Source of the DNA: Devosia sp.
GTDB lineage: Bacteria; Pseudomonadota; Alphaproteobacteria; Rhizobiales; Devosiaceae
Assembly: GCF_024707125.1 (NCBI RefSeq)
Contig: NZ_JANQAH010000011.1
Location: 372,001-436,000 of the forward strand
Reading direction: 5' to 3'
Length of the DNA stretch: 64,000 nt
Both the position numbers and the translations under genes were made by a program. Each line of letters begins with the position of its first letter. The stretch's first letter is position 1. Below, one piece after another: positions 26,916-36,635 of the stretch. The notes under the pieces are model-generated. The model had not been told where the DNA came from. It worked only from the letters and a program-made list of their open reading frames with translations, and searched no databases.

Positions 26916-28156
26916 CACGCTGCCTCGGGGTTTTCGAGCAGCAGCGCAATGCCCTGCCCACCGCCGATACAGGCCGAGGCCACGCCATAGCGGACGCCGG
27001 ACCGGCGAAGCTCGTTAGCCAGCGTCAGACCCAGCCTGATGCCCGTCACCCCCAAGGGATGGCCGATCGCAATGGCCCCGCCATTGACGTTGAGAATACT
27101 CTCATCCAGCCCCAACTCGTCCACGCAGGCGAGGATCTGTGCGCCAAAAGCCTCGTTGATCTCCACCCGCCCGATCTGATCGAGCCTCATACCGGCAACC
27201 TCAAGCACCGCTCGAATAGCCGGCGCTGGACCGATGCCCATGATCTGCGGCGGCACGCCGACAGCGGCACTGGCAAGAATGCGCGCCACCGGCTTGTGCC
27301 CGTTGGCCCGGGCAAAGGCGGAAGAGGCGACCAGCACCGCCCCTGCCCCATCGACGATGGCTGAGGAATTTCCACCCGTTTGCACACCGCCGAACGCGGG
27401 CTTCAGCTTCGCCAGGACGTCATAGGGCGACGGCCGGATGTGTGTGTCGACATCGACGCTCTCGACGCTGCGGGGCAATTTGATGCCGCGCTTGTCGAGG
27501 CCGTCGATTTCAAATGTCTCGCTGACAACCGGCACAATCTCCTCGCCCAGAATGCCGGCATCACGCGCCGCGATGGCCCGCGCAAAACTCCGCTCAGCGA
27601 AGCGATCCACACGTTCGCGGGAAATGCCGTATTTCTTCGCCAGGTTCTCCGCCGTGTCGCCCATGTTGACGCAACCGGCCGGATCGTAGAGCGCCTCCCA
27701 GAGGAAATCCTTGAACTCCACCTTGCCCATGGCAAAGCCATTGCGATGGGTATAGGCGGCAATCGGATTGCGGCTCATCGACTCGCAGCCAGCCGCCAGC
27801 GCCAGATCAACACGCCCCAGTGACACGCTATCCGCCGCCTGCGAGATCACCTCGATCCCCGTGCCGCAAATGCGCTGCACCAGATGCGCCGGCGCTTCGA
27901 GCGGCGCACCGGCATAAAGCCCGATATGGCGCGGCGTGACATAGGCGTCGAACGAGGCCTGTGCCATGGAGCCGGCAATGGTATGGCCGATGTCCGCCGC
28001 CTTGACGCCAGTCCGCTCGATAGCCGCCCGCGCCGCCTTGATTCCGAGATCGATGGGCGAAATCTCGCTGAGTGCCCCGCGATAATCGACAAACGGCGTC
28101 CGCGCCCCGCCGAGCAGCCAGGCATCGTCAAAGGTCAGGCGAAGCCCCTTGCTCAT
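26915..28156 (-). CDS. Thiolase (acetyl-CoA acyltransferase)
   Basis: A 413-residue thiolase. The acyl-accepting Cys is in VQRICGTGIEV, the NEAFGAQ loop and the catalytic His in GGAIAIGHPLGVTGIR are present, and the second Cys lies in SACIGGGQG. It cleaves a 3-ketoacyl-CoA with free CoA to acetyl-CoA and, here, probably a hydroxybenzoyl-CoA. Its ATG overlaps the ligase stop by four bases. Confidence 0.9.
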   Translation of the reverse strand: MSKGLRLTFDDAWLLGGARTPFVDYRGALSEISPIDLGIKAARAAIERTGVKAADIGHTIAGSMAQASFDAYVTPRHIGLYAGAPLEAPAHLVQRICGTGIEVISQAADSVSLGRVDLALAAGCESMSRNPIAAYTHRNGFAMGKVEFKDFLWEALYDPAGCVNMGDTAENLAKKYGISRERVDRFAERSFARAIAARDAGILGEEIVPVVSETFEIDGLDKRGIKLPRSVESVDVDTHIRPSPYDVLAKLKPAFGGVQTGGNSSAIVDGAGAVLVASSAFARANGHKPVARILASAAVGVPPQIMGIGPAPAIRAVLEVAGMRLDQIGRVEINEAFGAQILACVDELGLDESILNVNGGAIAIGHPLGVTGIRLGLTLANELRRSGVRYGVASACIGGGQGIALLLENPEAA

Positions 28157-30018
28157 TGGTGAAAACCCTTTCGGTCAAGCACGAGAATGGATGGCCCCGG
28201 CGCATCGGCATGCAGTGCGGCAACGAGCTCGGCCCTATGCGCGCGCACCGCACGCTGGTTGATCGAACCCTTGTCGGTAATTTCGCCTCGGTCGATATCG
28301 GGCAGACCAGCAAGCAGCAGCGCCCGCGCCACATGGTTGGAGCTGCCGGTGGACCGCTCGGCCAGTTCGGCCAGCGCCATGGCAAATTTCGCCCGCACAA
28401 GTGGATGAGCGATGACCGCTTCGGGCTCGGCGTCCGCGGCCAGTCCCGCCTGGCGTTTGCACGCTTCAAGATCGGGAAAAATCATGGCCCCGACAAAATT
28501 GAGATCGAGCCCGGTAAGAACGCAATCGCGGATCAGCGGCGCGCAAGCCCCGATCACCGCAGACCGCACCGCCGCAAAATTCACCCAGGTGCCTGTCGAA
28601 AGCTTGAAATCCTCCGCCACCCGGCCATCGAAGACAAAGCCCCTGCCGAGATCGTCGGGGTCCGCATAGCGCACCGCATCGCCGATCCGATAAAACCCTT
28701 CTTCGTCAAAAGCCTCAGCAGTCTTGTCCGGATCGCGCCAATAGCCCGGCGTCACATTGGGGCCCTTCAGCCGCAGTTCGGTCTTGTCGCCATTGGGCAC
28801 GAGCTTGATGGTCATGCCCGCGGCCGGCAGGCCGATATGACCGGCCTGTTCCACCGGCCAGGTGGTGGTGAAGGCAAAGGGCGCCGTCTCGGTCGAGCCA
28901 TAGCCGGTGATGATCATGACCCGCTCACCCGTCTCGGCCCGCGCCGCCCGATCGAGCCCATCGAACACGTGCTGCGAGAGCCCCGCCCCCGCATATTGCA
29001 ACAGCTTTAGCCGCGCAAAAAGATTGCGCCGTGCCTTGGGATGATTGTCGAGCGCGGCGACAAGGCATTCATAGGCCTTGGGCACATTGGTGAAAAAGGT
29101 CGGCTGCACGTCTTCGAGATTGCGCAACGTCGCGCCAAACCGGGCCGGCGTTGGCTGGCCGTCGTCAATGTAAAAGCTGCCACCATTGTAGATGGCAATG
29201 CCGGTATTGTGGCTGCCGCCCGCCACGTGGTTCCACGGCATCCAGTCGAGCAGCACCGGCGGCTCGTCCCTCAGAAAGGCAAGTGCCGTACGGATCATTT
29301 CCTGATTGCAGGCCATCATCCGATTGGTGGTGATCACGCCCTTGGGCAATCCTGTCGAACCGGAGGTGAACAGCACCTTGGCCACCGTATCCGGCGTGAT
29401 CGCATCATGCGCCGCGGCCATCGCCGACGTCACAGGCGTCGTCAGGAGATCGTCGAAGAGCCGTGCCGGTTGGCCCGCCGGCAGATTGGTACGAACGATG
29501 AGCGGTATGTCCGGCGCAAAGGTCGCTGCAATCGCCGGTCCGAATTTTTCGCCATCGCTGGCATAAACCATTCCGGGGGTCACAAGCCCTGCAATATGCC
29601 TAAGCTTGCCGAAATCGCTCGAGAGCAGCGAATAGGCCGGCGAGACAGGGGCATAGGGAACGCCCACCCAGATCGCGGCGAGCCCCAATAGAAAATGCTC
29701 GATCTCATTGCCCGAAATAATCATCAGCGGCCGTTCGCCCGAGAGACCGGCATCGAGCAGTGCCTGGCCTAGCGGCTTCATGCACGCCAGCACCTCGGCA
29801 AAGCTGAGCCGGCGCCAGCCATCCCCCTCCCGATCAGCAATGAGAACCGTGTCCGGCGTCTTCTCCGCCCAGGCCTCAAGCGCATCGACGATCGACCGCG
29901 GATAGGCGCCCAGCGTCTCGATGGACCGCACGATCGTGCTGCCGTCCGGGCGGTGTTCCGCCTCGGCCGCCATATTGCCCAGCCGCACGGGACGGATAGG
30001 GGTCGCCTTTACGTCCAT
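28153..30018 (-). CDS. Feruloyl/coumaroyl-CoA synthetase-like acyl-CoA ligase
   Basis: A 621-residue AMP-forming ligase of the feruloyl-CoA synthase group. The AMP-binding P-loop LFTSGSTGLPKGVITTNRMM, the GYGSTETAP motif and RIGDAVRYADP are clear. The unusual C-terminal hinge FVFDGRVAEDFKLSTGTWVN is characteristic of Fcs-type enzymes. ATG 30018 follows GGGAGGAA; a GTG 15 bases earlier lies within that site. It is first in a five-gene operon (ligase, thiolase, dehydrogenase, thioesterase, hydratase), so it should activate the substrate, likely p-coumarate, ferulate or a dihydro form. Confidence 0.88.
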   Translation of the reverse strand: MDVKATPIRPVRLGNMAAEAEHRPDGSTIVRSIETLGAYPRSIVDALEAWAEKTPDTVLIADREGDGWRRLSFAEVLACMKPLGQALLDAGLSGERPLMIISGNEIEHFLLGLAAIWVGVPYAPVSPAYSLLSSDFGKLRHIAGLVTPGMVYASDGEKFGPAIAATFAPDIPLIVRTNLPAGQPARLFDDLLTTPVTSAMAAAHDAITPDTVAKVLFTSGSTGLPKGVITTNRMMACNQEMIRTALAFLRDEPPVLLDWMPWNHVAGGSHNTGIAIYNGGSFYIDDGQPTPARFGATLRNLEDVQPTFFTNVPKAYECLVAALDNHPKARRNLFARLKLLQYAGAGLSQHVFDGLDRAARAETGERVMIITGYGSTETAPFAFTTTWPVEQAGHIGLPAAGMTIKLVPNGDKTELRLKGPNVTPGYWRDPDKTAEAFDEEGFYRIGDAVRYADPDDLGRGFVFDGRVAEDFKLSTGTWVNFAAVRSAVIGACAPLIRDCVLTGLDLNFVGAMIFPDLEACKRQAGLAADAEPEAVIAHPLVRAKFAMALAELAERSTGSSNHVARALLLAGLPDIDRGEITDKGSINQRAVRAHRAELVAALHADAPGPSILVLDRKGFHQ

Positions 30019-30036
30019 GAGTTCCTCCCTCACGGA

Positions 30037-30055
30037 ATATAGTTATGCTGTATAT
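30037..30055. promoter_or_regulatory. AT-rich inverted repeat, candidate MarR site
   Basis: ATATA and TATAT arms separated by nine bases, just upstream of the ligase gene and divergent from the MetE-like gene. It shares TAGTTAT with the element near marR. Regulation of the operon from here is inferred. Confidence 0.4.
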
Positions 30056-30137
30056 CTAAATCATGTGCAACGGGCCTTGCTCCGTGGTAAGGAGGGGCAA
30101 GCGCCGGCCAAGGCGGAACACGCATCTCGGAGGAAAG

Positions 30138-31262
30138 ATGACCGATCCAGTCAAGCCACCCTACCATGCCGATATCGTCGGCAGTTTCCTGCGGCCGGAT
30201 GCCGTAAAGGCAGCGCGCAAGGCGCATTTCGAGGACAAGACCCTCTCGGCCGAAGAGCTGCATGCCGTCGAAGATCAGGCCATCGCCGACGTCATCAAGA
30301 TGCAGGAAGACGCCGGTTTGAAAGCCGTGACCGATGGCGAATTCCGCCGCGCCTGGTGGCATTTCGACTTCATGGGCATGCTCAACGGGCTCGACATTAT
30401 CCAGCGCGAAGGCGGCGGCATCCAGTTCCACGGCGTCGCCACCAAGGCCGACGTGCCCGTGATTTCGGGAAAACTCAGCTTCCCCGCCGACCACCCCATG
30501 CTGGAGCACTACAAATTCGTCGCCGCCAAGACCAAGGTGACGCCAAAAATTTCCATCCCCGGCCCCAGCGCCATCCACTTCCGAATTGCCGACGACGATA
30601 TCTCGGTCGCCGAATACAAGCACGATGCCGATGCCTATTTCGATGCCATCACGGCCACCTACAAGGATGCGGTAAAAGCCTTCTACGCCGCGGGCTGCCG
30701 CTACCTGCAGATGGACGACATCTTCTTCGCCTATCTCTGCGACCCAAAGATCCGCGCCGATCGCAAGGCCCGCGGCGAAGACCCCGATTGGCTGATCGGC
30801 CGCTACGCACAGATGATGCACGACGCCATCGCCGACCGCCCGGCTGACATGCTGATCGGCATGCATATGTGCCGCGGCAATTTCAAATCGACCTGGGTCG
30901 CCGATGGCGCCTACGATCCAGCCGCCGATGCCGTCTTCAACCAGACGGACGTCGATATTTACTTCATGGAATATGACGACGAGCGCTCCGGCGGGCTCGA
31001 ACCGCTACGCCTCCTGCCCAAGGGCAAGAAGCGCGTCCTGCCCGGCTTCATCACCACCAAGACGGCTGAGCTCGAAGATCTCGACGATCTCAAGCGCAAG
31101 TTCGATGCGGCCAGCAAATATGCCGATATCGGCCAGCTCGGCATCGCCCCGCAATGCGGCTTCGCCTCGACCGAAGAGGGCAATGCCCTTACCTTCGACG
31201 ACCAGCGCCGCAAGCTCGACCTCGTGGTCGAAACCGCCGAGGCCATCTGGGGCCGCGTCTGA
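30138..31262 (+). CDS. MetE C-terminal-domain-like methyltransferase
   Basis: A 374-residue protein like the catalytic half of cobalamin-independent methionine synthase. It opens with ADIVGSFLRP (family GSFPR-type motif). Zinc ligands are visible as His243 and Cys245 in GMHMCRGN and Cys340 in APQCGF. It lacks the N-terminal half of MetE, like the YxjG/YxjH group and archaeal MetE, so the methyl donor may be methylcobalamin, a simple folate or another methyl compound. GGAGGAAAG precedes the ATG. It is divergent from the hydroxycinnamate operon, and a role in handling methyl groups from methoxylated aromatics is conceivable but unproven. Confidence 0.85.
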   Translation: MTDPVKPPYHADIVGSFLRPDAVKAARKAHFEDKTLSAEELHAVEDQAIADVIKMQEDAGLKAVTDGEFRRAWWHFDFMGMLNGLDIIQREGGGIQFHGVATKADVPVISGKLSFPADHPMLEHYKFVAAKTKVTPKISIPGPSAIHFRIADDDISVAEYKHDADAYFDAITATYKDAVKAFYAAGCRYLQMDDIFFAYLCDPKIRADRKARGEDPDWLIGRYAQMMHDAIADRPADMLIGMHMCRGNFKSTWVADGAYDPAADAVFNQTDVDIYFMEYDDERSGGLEPLRLLPKGKKRVLPGFITTKTAELEDLDDLKRKFDAASKYADIGQLGIAPQCGFASTEEGNALTFDDQRRKLDLVVETAEAIWGRV

Positions 31263-31268
31263 AAGCAA

Positions 31269-31301
31269 AACCGCGCCACCCCCTGGGGATGGCGCGGTTT
31301 G
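31269..31301. terminator. Bidirectional terminator
   Basis: AAACCGCGCCA pairs perfectly with TGGCGCGGTTT (11 bp, 11-base loop) between the converging MetE-like and RND genes, with A-run and T-run flanks suited to stopping both directions. Confidence 0.85.
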
Positions 31302-31302
31302 T

Positions 31303-34300
31303 TTATTCCGCGGGCTTGGCTGGAACAGTCTCGGCCGGTTCGTGCTCGTGATCGTCCGGCGCCTTGGGCATGAAGCGGCGGGTGAAGGCGCTGAAGCTGT
31401 CGATATAGGTCAGCAGCACCGGCACGACGAGCAGCGTCAGCGCCGTCGAACTGACGAGACCCCCGATCACGGCATGGGCCATCGGCGCGTTCTGCCCCGA
31501 GCCCTCATGCAGGCTCAAGGCCAGCGGCAACATGCCGAAGATCATGGCGAGCGTCGTCATGATGATCGGACGGAAGCGAGTCACCCCGGCTTCGACCAGC
31601 GCCTCATAGAGGTTCGCGCCGGCCTTCACATGCTGGTTGGCATTGTCGACGAGCAGAATGGCGTTCTTCACCACCAGACCCATCAGCATGATGAAGCCAA
31701 TGGCCGAGAACATGTTGAGCGTCGAACCACCAATGAGCAGGCCCACCATGACACCGATCAGTGCCAGGGGCAGCGAGCCCATGATGGCGATCGGCTGCAG
31801 GAAGCTGCCGAACTGGCTGGCGAGCACGAGGTAGATGAAGATCACCGCCAGCAACAGCGCCGAACCGATGGCGCCCATCGTATCGGCAATCTGCTCGACT
31901 TCGCCGCCAAAGCTGCTGCGATAGCCCGTCGGGAATTCGAGGCTGCCCACAGCCGCCTGGAGCTGCGGCGTCACCGTGCCCAGTTCGACGCCAGACAAAT
32001 AAGCCTCGACAGTCACCCCACGCTGAAGATCCTGGCGATTGATTGTCGCCGGCCCAGTGCTGGCGACGACTTCCGCCACCTGGCCGAGCGTGATCATGCC
32101 GTTCGAACCCGTCGCGCCGGACTGGGCGATCGGCAGGTTGCTGATGGCGTCGAAATCACTGCGCAGGCTTTCCGGCAGCCGGACGACCAGCGAGGAAACC
32201 TCCCCGTTGGGCGCGGTCCAGTCGACGACTTCCTCGCCGCTGATCAGCGGCCCCATGGTCGCAGCCACCTGCGCCATGGACACGCCGAGATTGTTGGCGA
32301 GTTCGCGGTCGACAGTGATGCCGACGATCGCCTGGGCGTCGTCGAGGCTCGAGGTGATGTCGATGAGCCCGTCGATCTCCTCCATCTTCGCCATCAACTG
32401 GTCGGCAAGCCGGCCCAGTTCGACGAAGCTGTCGCCATAGAGCGTGATCGAGACCGGCGCCGTCGACTGACCAAGGCCAGAAGCCGCCGACACCTGGAAC
32501 TTGGCACCAGGTACCGCTTCAAGCAGGCGTCGCGCCTCTGGCATGAGGTCCTGCGGCGAGCGGGTCCTCTGGTCGCTGGAAACAAGGGTCACGGTCAGCG
32601 TGCCAGAATTCGCGCCACTGGCCGCAAGGCCGCCGGCAATGGTCGAATAGGTCCGCTCGACTTCCGGGATCTGGCGCAGGACAGATTCAGCCTGCCGCAG
32701 CTTTTGCGCCGTGTGTTCCTTCGTCGACCCGGCCGGTGTCTCGGCCGTGACCGTGAAGATACCGGTATCCGTAGCAGGCACGAATTCAACCCCGACCCGC
32801 GGGAAGAGAGCGAGCGCCCCGACTAGCGACAGCACGGCGATCATCAGCACCGTCTTGCGATATTTGAGGCCCCAGCGGATGAGGTGGCGATAGCCCTCGG
32901 TGACCCATTCGAAAAAGCGGTCGAACTGCTGGATGGCACGGCCGATCGGGCCGCGCTTGGCATTGGGATTGGACGCAGGATCGTACCAGACGCTCGACAT
33001 CATCGGGTCGAGGGTGAAGGCAACGAAGAGCGAGATCAGCACGGCAACCGAAACGGTGACGCCGAACTGCAGGAAGAACCGCCCCATGATGCCGTCCATG
33101 AAGGCAACCGGGAGGAACACGGCAACGATGGAGAGGGTCGTGGCGAGAACCGCCAACCCAATTTCATTGGTACCGTCAAAAGCCGCCTGACGGTGGCTCT
33201 TGCCCATATGCAGGTGGCGCGTGATGTTTTCACGCACCACAATGGCGTCGTCGATGAGGATGCCCACCGCCAGCGACAGGGCCAGCAGCGTCATCATATT
33301 GAGTGTGAAGCCCAGGAAGTTGAGCGCCACCATGGTACCGATGATCGAGATCGGCAGGGTAAGGCCGGTGATGACAGTCGAGCGCCAGGAATTGAGGAAG
33401 AGGAACACGATCACGACGGCAAGGATGGCGCCTTCGATGAGCATGTTCTGGACCGCATGGAACGAGTCTTCCACGGGCTTGGCATTATCCACCACGACTT
33501 CGATATTGATGCCGGCACTGGACAGTTCGTTGGCGAGCAGATTGTCGATCGTGTGACGGATGTCCTCCGCAACGCCAACCGTGTTAGCGCCCTGAGTCTT
33601 GAGGATATCGATCGCCAGCGCCCGTTCGCCGTTGAGAATGGCAAGGCTCGACGCCTCCCCGGTCCCGTCTTCGATCGTGGCCACATCGCGCAGGGTGACC
33701 GGCTGGCCACCCTGGTTCCCCACGATGATGTCGTAGAAATCCTCCTGGTTCTCGAGACGTCCGAGCACCTGGATCGATTGCACGATGCTGCCTTCGGTGA
33801 TCGAACCGGCCGAGAGGTCGCGGTTCGAAGCCTGCAGCGCCGAGATCACGGCATTGGGTGCAATATTGTACGCAGTCAGGCGATCGGGATCGATCTGGAT
33901 ATTGAGCTGGCGCGGCACCCCGCCGACAACCGATGCACTGCCGACACCCGAAATATTGGAGAGGCGGGTGACGATGATGTCTTCGGTGAGCGAGGTGAGA
34001 TCACGGTCCGACAGCGTATCGGAGCTGACGGCGAGCGAAAGCACAGGCAGTGCCGAAGGGTCAAAGCGCAGTACGCGCGGATCGCCGGCATTGTCAGGCA
34101 GGTCCGCCTTGATCGGATCGATCTTGTCGCGAACCTCCTGGGCCATCTGCTGGGAGTTCTGCTCAAGATCGAAGATCATGAGCACCATGGCCTGGCCCGA
34201 TTGCGCCGTGGACTGGATGGTGTCGAGACCGGCGAGCGTATTCACCGCGTCTTCGATGGGTTTGACGATGTCCGCTTCCACGGCCTCGGGAGAGGCGCCG

Positions 34301-34455
34301 GGATAGCTGACGACGACCGCCACGACCGGGAAGTCGATATCGGGCATCTGCTCGATGGGCAGGCGTTGGTACGAATAGATACCAAAGACCATGATCGCCA
34401 CCATGATCATGGTGGCAAAGACGGGATGGTTGACGCTGATGCGCGTGAGGAACAT
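31303..34455 (-). CDS. RND efflux permease (HAE1/AcrB-like)
   Basis: A 1050-residue resistance-nodulation-division pump. The start [20 protein letters not shown] is the usual first membrane helix, and the duplicated TM/periplasmic layout is evident. Proton-relay Asp residues lie in [14 protein letters not shown]. The C-terminal [16 protein letters not shown] and [20 protein letters not shown] blocks are family signatures. It is the second gene after its adaptor with three bases between. No outer-membrane partner is present here, so a shared TolC-like protein is assumed. Substrates are unknown; the divergent two-component system probably controls it. Confidence 0.93.
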   Translation of the reverse strand: MFLTRISVNHPVFATMIMVAIMVFGIYSYQRLPIEQMPDIDFPVVAVVVSYPGASPEAVEADIVKPIEDAVNTLAGLDTIQSTAQSGQAMVLMIFDLEQNSQQMAQEVRDKIDPIKADLPDNAGDPRVLRFDPSALPVLSLAVSSDTLSDRDLTSLTEDIIVTRLSNISGVGSASVVGGVPRQLNIQIDPDRLTAYNIAPNAVISALQASNRDLSAGSITEGSIVQSIQVLGRLENQEDFYDIIVGNQGGQPVTLRDVATIEDGTGEASSLAILNGERALAIDILKTQGANTVGVAEDIRHTIDNLLANELSSAGINIEVVVDNAKPVEDSFHAVQNMLIEGAILAVVIVFLFLNSWRSTVITGLTLPISIIGTMVALNFLGFTLNMMTLLALSLAVGILIDDAIVVRENITRHLHMGKSHRQAAFDGTNEIGLAVLATTLSIVAVFLPVAFMDGIMGRFFLQFGVTVSVAVLISLFVAFTLDPMMSSVWYDPASNPNAKRGPIGRAIQQFDRFFEWVTEGYRHLIRWGLKYRKTVLMIAVLSLVGALALFPRVGVEFVPATDTGIFTVTAETPAGSTKEHTAQKLRQAESVLRQIPEVERTYSTIAGGLAASGANSGTLTVTLVSSDQRTRSPQDLMPEARRLLEAVPGAKFQVSAASGLGQSTAPVSITLYGDSFVELGRLADQLMAKMEEIDGLIDITSSLDDAQAIVGITVDRELANNLGVSMAQVAATMGPLISGEEVVDWTAPNGEVSSLVVRLPESLRSDFDAISNLPIAQSGATGSNGMITLGQVAEVVASTGPATINRQDLQRGVTVEAYLSGVELGTVTPQLQAAVGSLEFPTGYRSSFGGEVEQIADTMGAIGSALLLAVIFIYLVLASQFGSFLQPIAIMGSLPLALIGVMVGLLIGGSTLNMFSAIGFIMLMGLVVKNAILLVDNANQHVKAGANLYEALVEAGVTRFRPIIMTTLAMIFGMLPLALSLHEGSGQNAPMAHAVIGGLVSSTALTLLVVPVLLTYIDSFSAFTRRFMPKAPDDHEHEPAETVPAKPAE

Positions 34456-34458
34456 GCG

Positions 34459-35655
34459 TCAGTCCTCTACGGTTTCGTAGGCGGAGCCGGCCGTGAGCTC
34501 GGCAAGCGGCGCTGAGACGATGACATCGCCCGCGGTCAGCCCGCTGACTTCCACCACGCCACCGCGATGCCAGGCGTCGCCCGGCTCCACCGCCTGCCGC
34601 ACCAATGTGCCGTTATCGAGCTTGAGCACGAATTCGCCCTCGGCGTCCTCGCGCAGTGCCGATGCCGGAACCGCAATGGCATCCGCTTTCTCGGCAACCG
34701 TTATCTGCCCCGTGGCGAACATGCCGCCGCGGAGGCGACCGGGTTCATTATCGATCAGGACATAGATTGGAATGGTCCGCGTCCCGCTCGCCGCTACAGG
34801 ATTGACGCGCGTCACCTCGCCTTCGAAGGTTTCGTTCGCAAGGCCCGCCGCCGTCACTTCCACCGCCTGGCCGGGCGACACGAGTGCACTCGACGTGACC
34901 GAGCCGGAGGCCTGAAACTCCATTTCATCGAGATTGACGACGGTAAAGAGCGCCGTGCCCGTACCGATGGTCTGGCCGGCCTCAACCGAGCGCTCGGAAA
35001 TGACGCCATCAATGGGCGCACGCACCGTTGCATTGCTGAGCGCCAGCTCGGCCACCGACACCGCGCTTTCAAGTGCCGTCATATTGGCCTCTAGTGCTGC
35101 GGTCGCCGAACGCGCCTGTTCCAGCGCCGAAGGGCTGGTCAGCCCCTGCCGCGCCAGTTCCTCGGTACGTTCGAGCTGCTGTTGCGAGGAGAAAAGCTGC
35201 GCGCGCGTCGCGTCGGCCGTGGCGCGCTGCTGCGCCAGTTGCAGGGCGAGATTGGCCTGATCGATCTCAACCAGCACCTGCCCCTCCTTGACAGCATTGC
35301 CGGGACGCACGGCAACGCTCAGCACGCGCCCCGCGGCCTGCGCCGCAACGACCGCCTGCTTGGAAGGCACCAGCGTTCCGGTGACCCTGACCGTTTGCCG
35401 CAAAACCTGCGGCGCAATCTCGGTGATTTCCGAGGACAGCAATTGCCTTACGACCGGCGCGGCCTCGGCCTCTTCCACCGTGGCCGGCGCAGATGGTCGC
35501 GTGGCGAAGTAGACGACACCGCCCACCACGATCAGTCCGAGCACGATCCATGGCCCGATCCGGCGCTTGGGCTTGAGGCCCTCAGCGACCCGGCGGGCAT
35601 TTTCTTTTTCCCGCTTGCTTTGTGCCCATTCGGGCTTTTCATGGGCTGTGGTCAT
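34459..35655 (-). CDS. RND periplasmic adaptor (membrane fusion protein)
   Basis: A 398-residue HlyD/AcrA-like subunit. A basic cytoplasmic start and one membrane anchor (GPWIVLGLIVVGGVVYFAT) precede the lipoyl half-motifs (AAQAAGRVLSVAVRPGNAVK and DGVISERSVEAGQTIG), separated by a coiled-coil hairpin rich in Gln, Ala and Leu, then beta-barrel and membrane-proximal domains. It bridges the RND pump and the outer-membrane channel. First gene of the pair. Confidence 0.92.
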   Translation of the reverse strand: MTTAHEKPEWAQSKREKENARRVAEGLKPKRRIGPWIVLGLIVVGGVVYFATRPSAPATVEEAEAAPVVRQLLSSEITEIAPQVLRQTVRVTGTLVPSKQAVVAAQAAGRVLSVAVRPGNAVKEGQVLVEIDQANLALQLAQQRATADATRAQLFSSQQQLERTEELARQGLTSPSALEQARSATAALEANMTALESAVSVAELALSNATVRAPIDGVISERSVEAGQTIGTGTALFTVVNLDEMEFQASGSVTSSALVSPGQAVEVTAAGLANETFEGEVTRVNPVAASGTRTIPIYVLIDNEPGRLRGGMFATGQITVAEKADAIAVPASALREDAEGEFVLKLDNGTLVRQAVEPGDAWHRGGVVEVSGLTAGDVIVSAPLAELTAGSAYETVED

Positions 35656-35966
35656 GGAGAGTGTCCTGATGAAATGGGGTCGATTGATAGTCTATCGGCC
35701 TGTGGGCACTGGCCTATCGGAGGATTAACGGGCGTTGGAAGAGCGAGGGCGACGGCGTCCTGCGCAGTTGTCTCAAACGTTGGGCCAAGGCTGTTTCTAT
35801 CCAGGATTGGCGCAAAGTCCGGAGAGCCGGCCGACGCGCATGTTAAAGTGCTCGCATTCGGCTCCTTTTCCGTGGTCCATATTGCCGCAACATTGCGAAA
35901 CTGCAAAGTCCACGCAATGCAATGGCAATCATTGTCAGACATAACCCCATCCATGATGAGGTAGCC
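35656..35966. promoter_or_regulatory. Divergent promoter region, RND pair and two-component system
   Basis: A 311-base spacer between the leftward adaptor gene and the rightward response regulator. It is AT-richer near 35870-35945 and should hold both promoters. I see no firm palindrome or small gene. Confidence 0.45.
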
Positions 35967-36635
35967 ATGCGTATACTTTTGGTGGAGGACGAGCTCGATC
36001 TGGCACGAGCATTGATCAGTGCCCTCGAACGCCACGACATTCTGGTAGATCACGTTTCGACCCTGGAAATGGCCCTCGAAGCGGTCGAAAACGCCGTCCA
36101 TTCGATCGCGGTCCTCGATCGCAAACTGCCCGACGGCGACAGCCTGACGATCATTCCGCAATTGCGCCGGGCGCAAGCCGGCCTTCCCATCATCGTGCTC
36201 TCCGCCCTTGGCTCCCCCGAGCACCGCATCGAAGGCCTCGAAACCGGCGCCGACGATTATCTGGCAAAACCCTTCGTCGTCGACGAGCTGGTCGCCCGCA
36301 TCCGCGCCCTGATGCGCCGCCCCGCCATGATTGCCGACATGGGCATTACCGTGGGCAAACTCACCTTCAACCTCGGCGATGGCACGGCCACTGCCGCCGG
36401 CGAACCGATGACGCTGACCCGCCGGGAAGTGCTGGCCCTAGAAGTGCTCGTGCGCCGCGCCGGCCGCACCGTTGCCCGCTCCGCGCTCGAGGAAGCCGTT
36501 TACGGCTTTGACGACGAAATCGCCTCCAACACGCTCGACGCCCATATTTCCCGCCTGCGGCGCAAGCTCGCGCCCGCCAATGTCGAGATCCACAGCATCA
36601 GGGGCATCGGCTACCTGCTCCGGGCCACCTCATGA
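35967..36635 (+). CDS. OmpR/PhoB-family response regulator
   Basis: A 222-residue regulator. The receiver domain has the acidic pocket VEDE, phospho-acceptor Asp51 in VLDRKLPDGD, and Lys in YLAKPF. A C-terminal winged helix (TLTRREVLALEVLVRRAGR ... ISRLRRKL) binds DNA. The ATG at 35967 follows GAGG; an upstream reading adds residues not seen in the family. It overlaps the kinase gene by four bases and is divergent from the RND efflux genes it probably regulates. Confidence 0.93.
   Translation: MRILLVEDELDLARALISALERHDILVDHVSTLEMALEAVENAVHSIAVLDRKLPDGDSLTIIPQLRRAQAGLPIIVLSALGSPEHRIEGLETGADDYLAKPFVVDELVARIRALMRRPAMIADMGITVGKLTFNLGDGTATAAGEPMTLTRREVLALEVLVRRAGRTVARSALEEAVYGFDDEIASNTLDAHISRLRRKLAPANVEIHSIRGIGYLLRATS

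Noticed and set aside
32884..34515. 543-codon plus-strand frame inside the RND pump gene
   Set aside because: Antisense of a strongly conserved RND permease; no start signal.
35652..36224. 190-codon minus-strand frame between the adaptor and response regulator
   Set aside because: Overlaps the N-terminus of the response regulator and lacks motifs; the spacer is better read as a promoter region.
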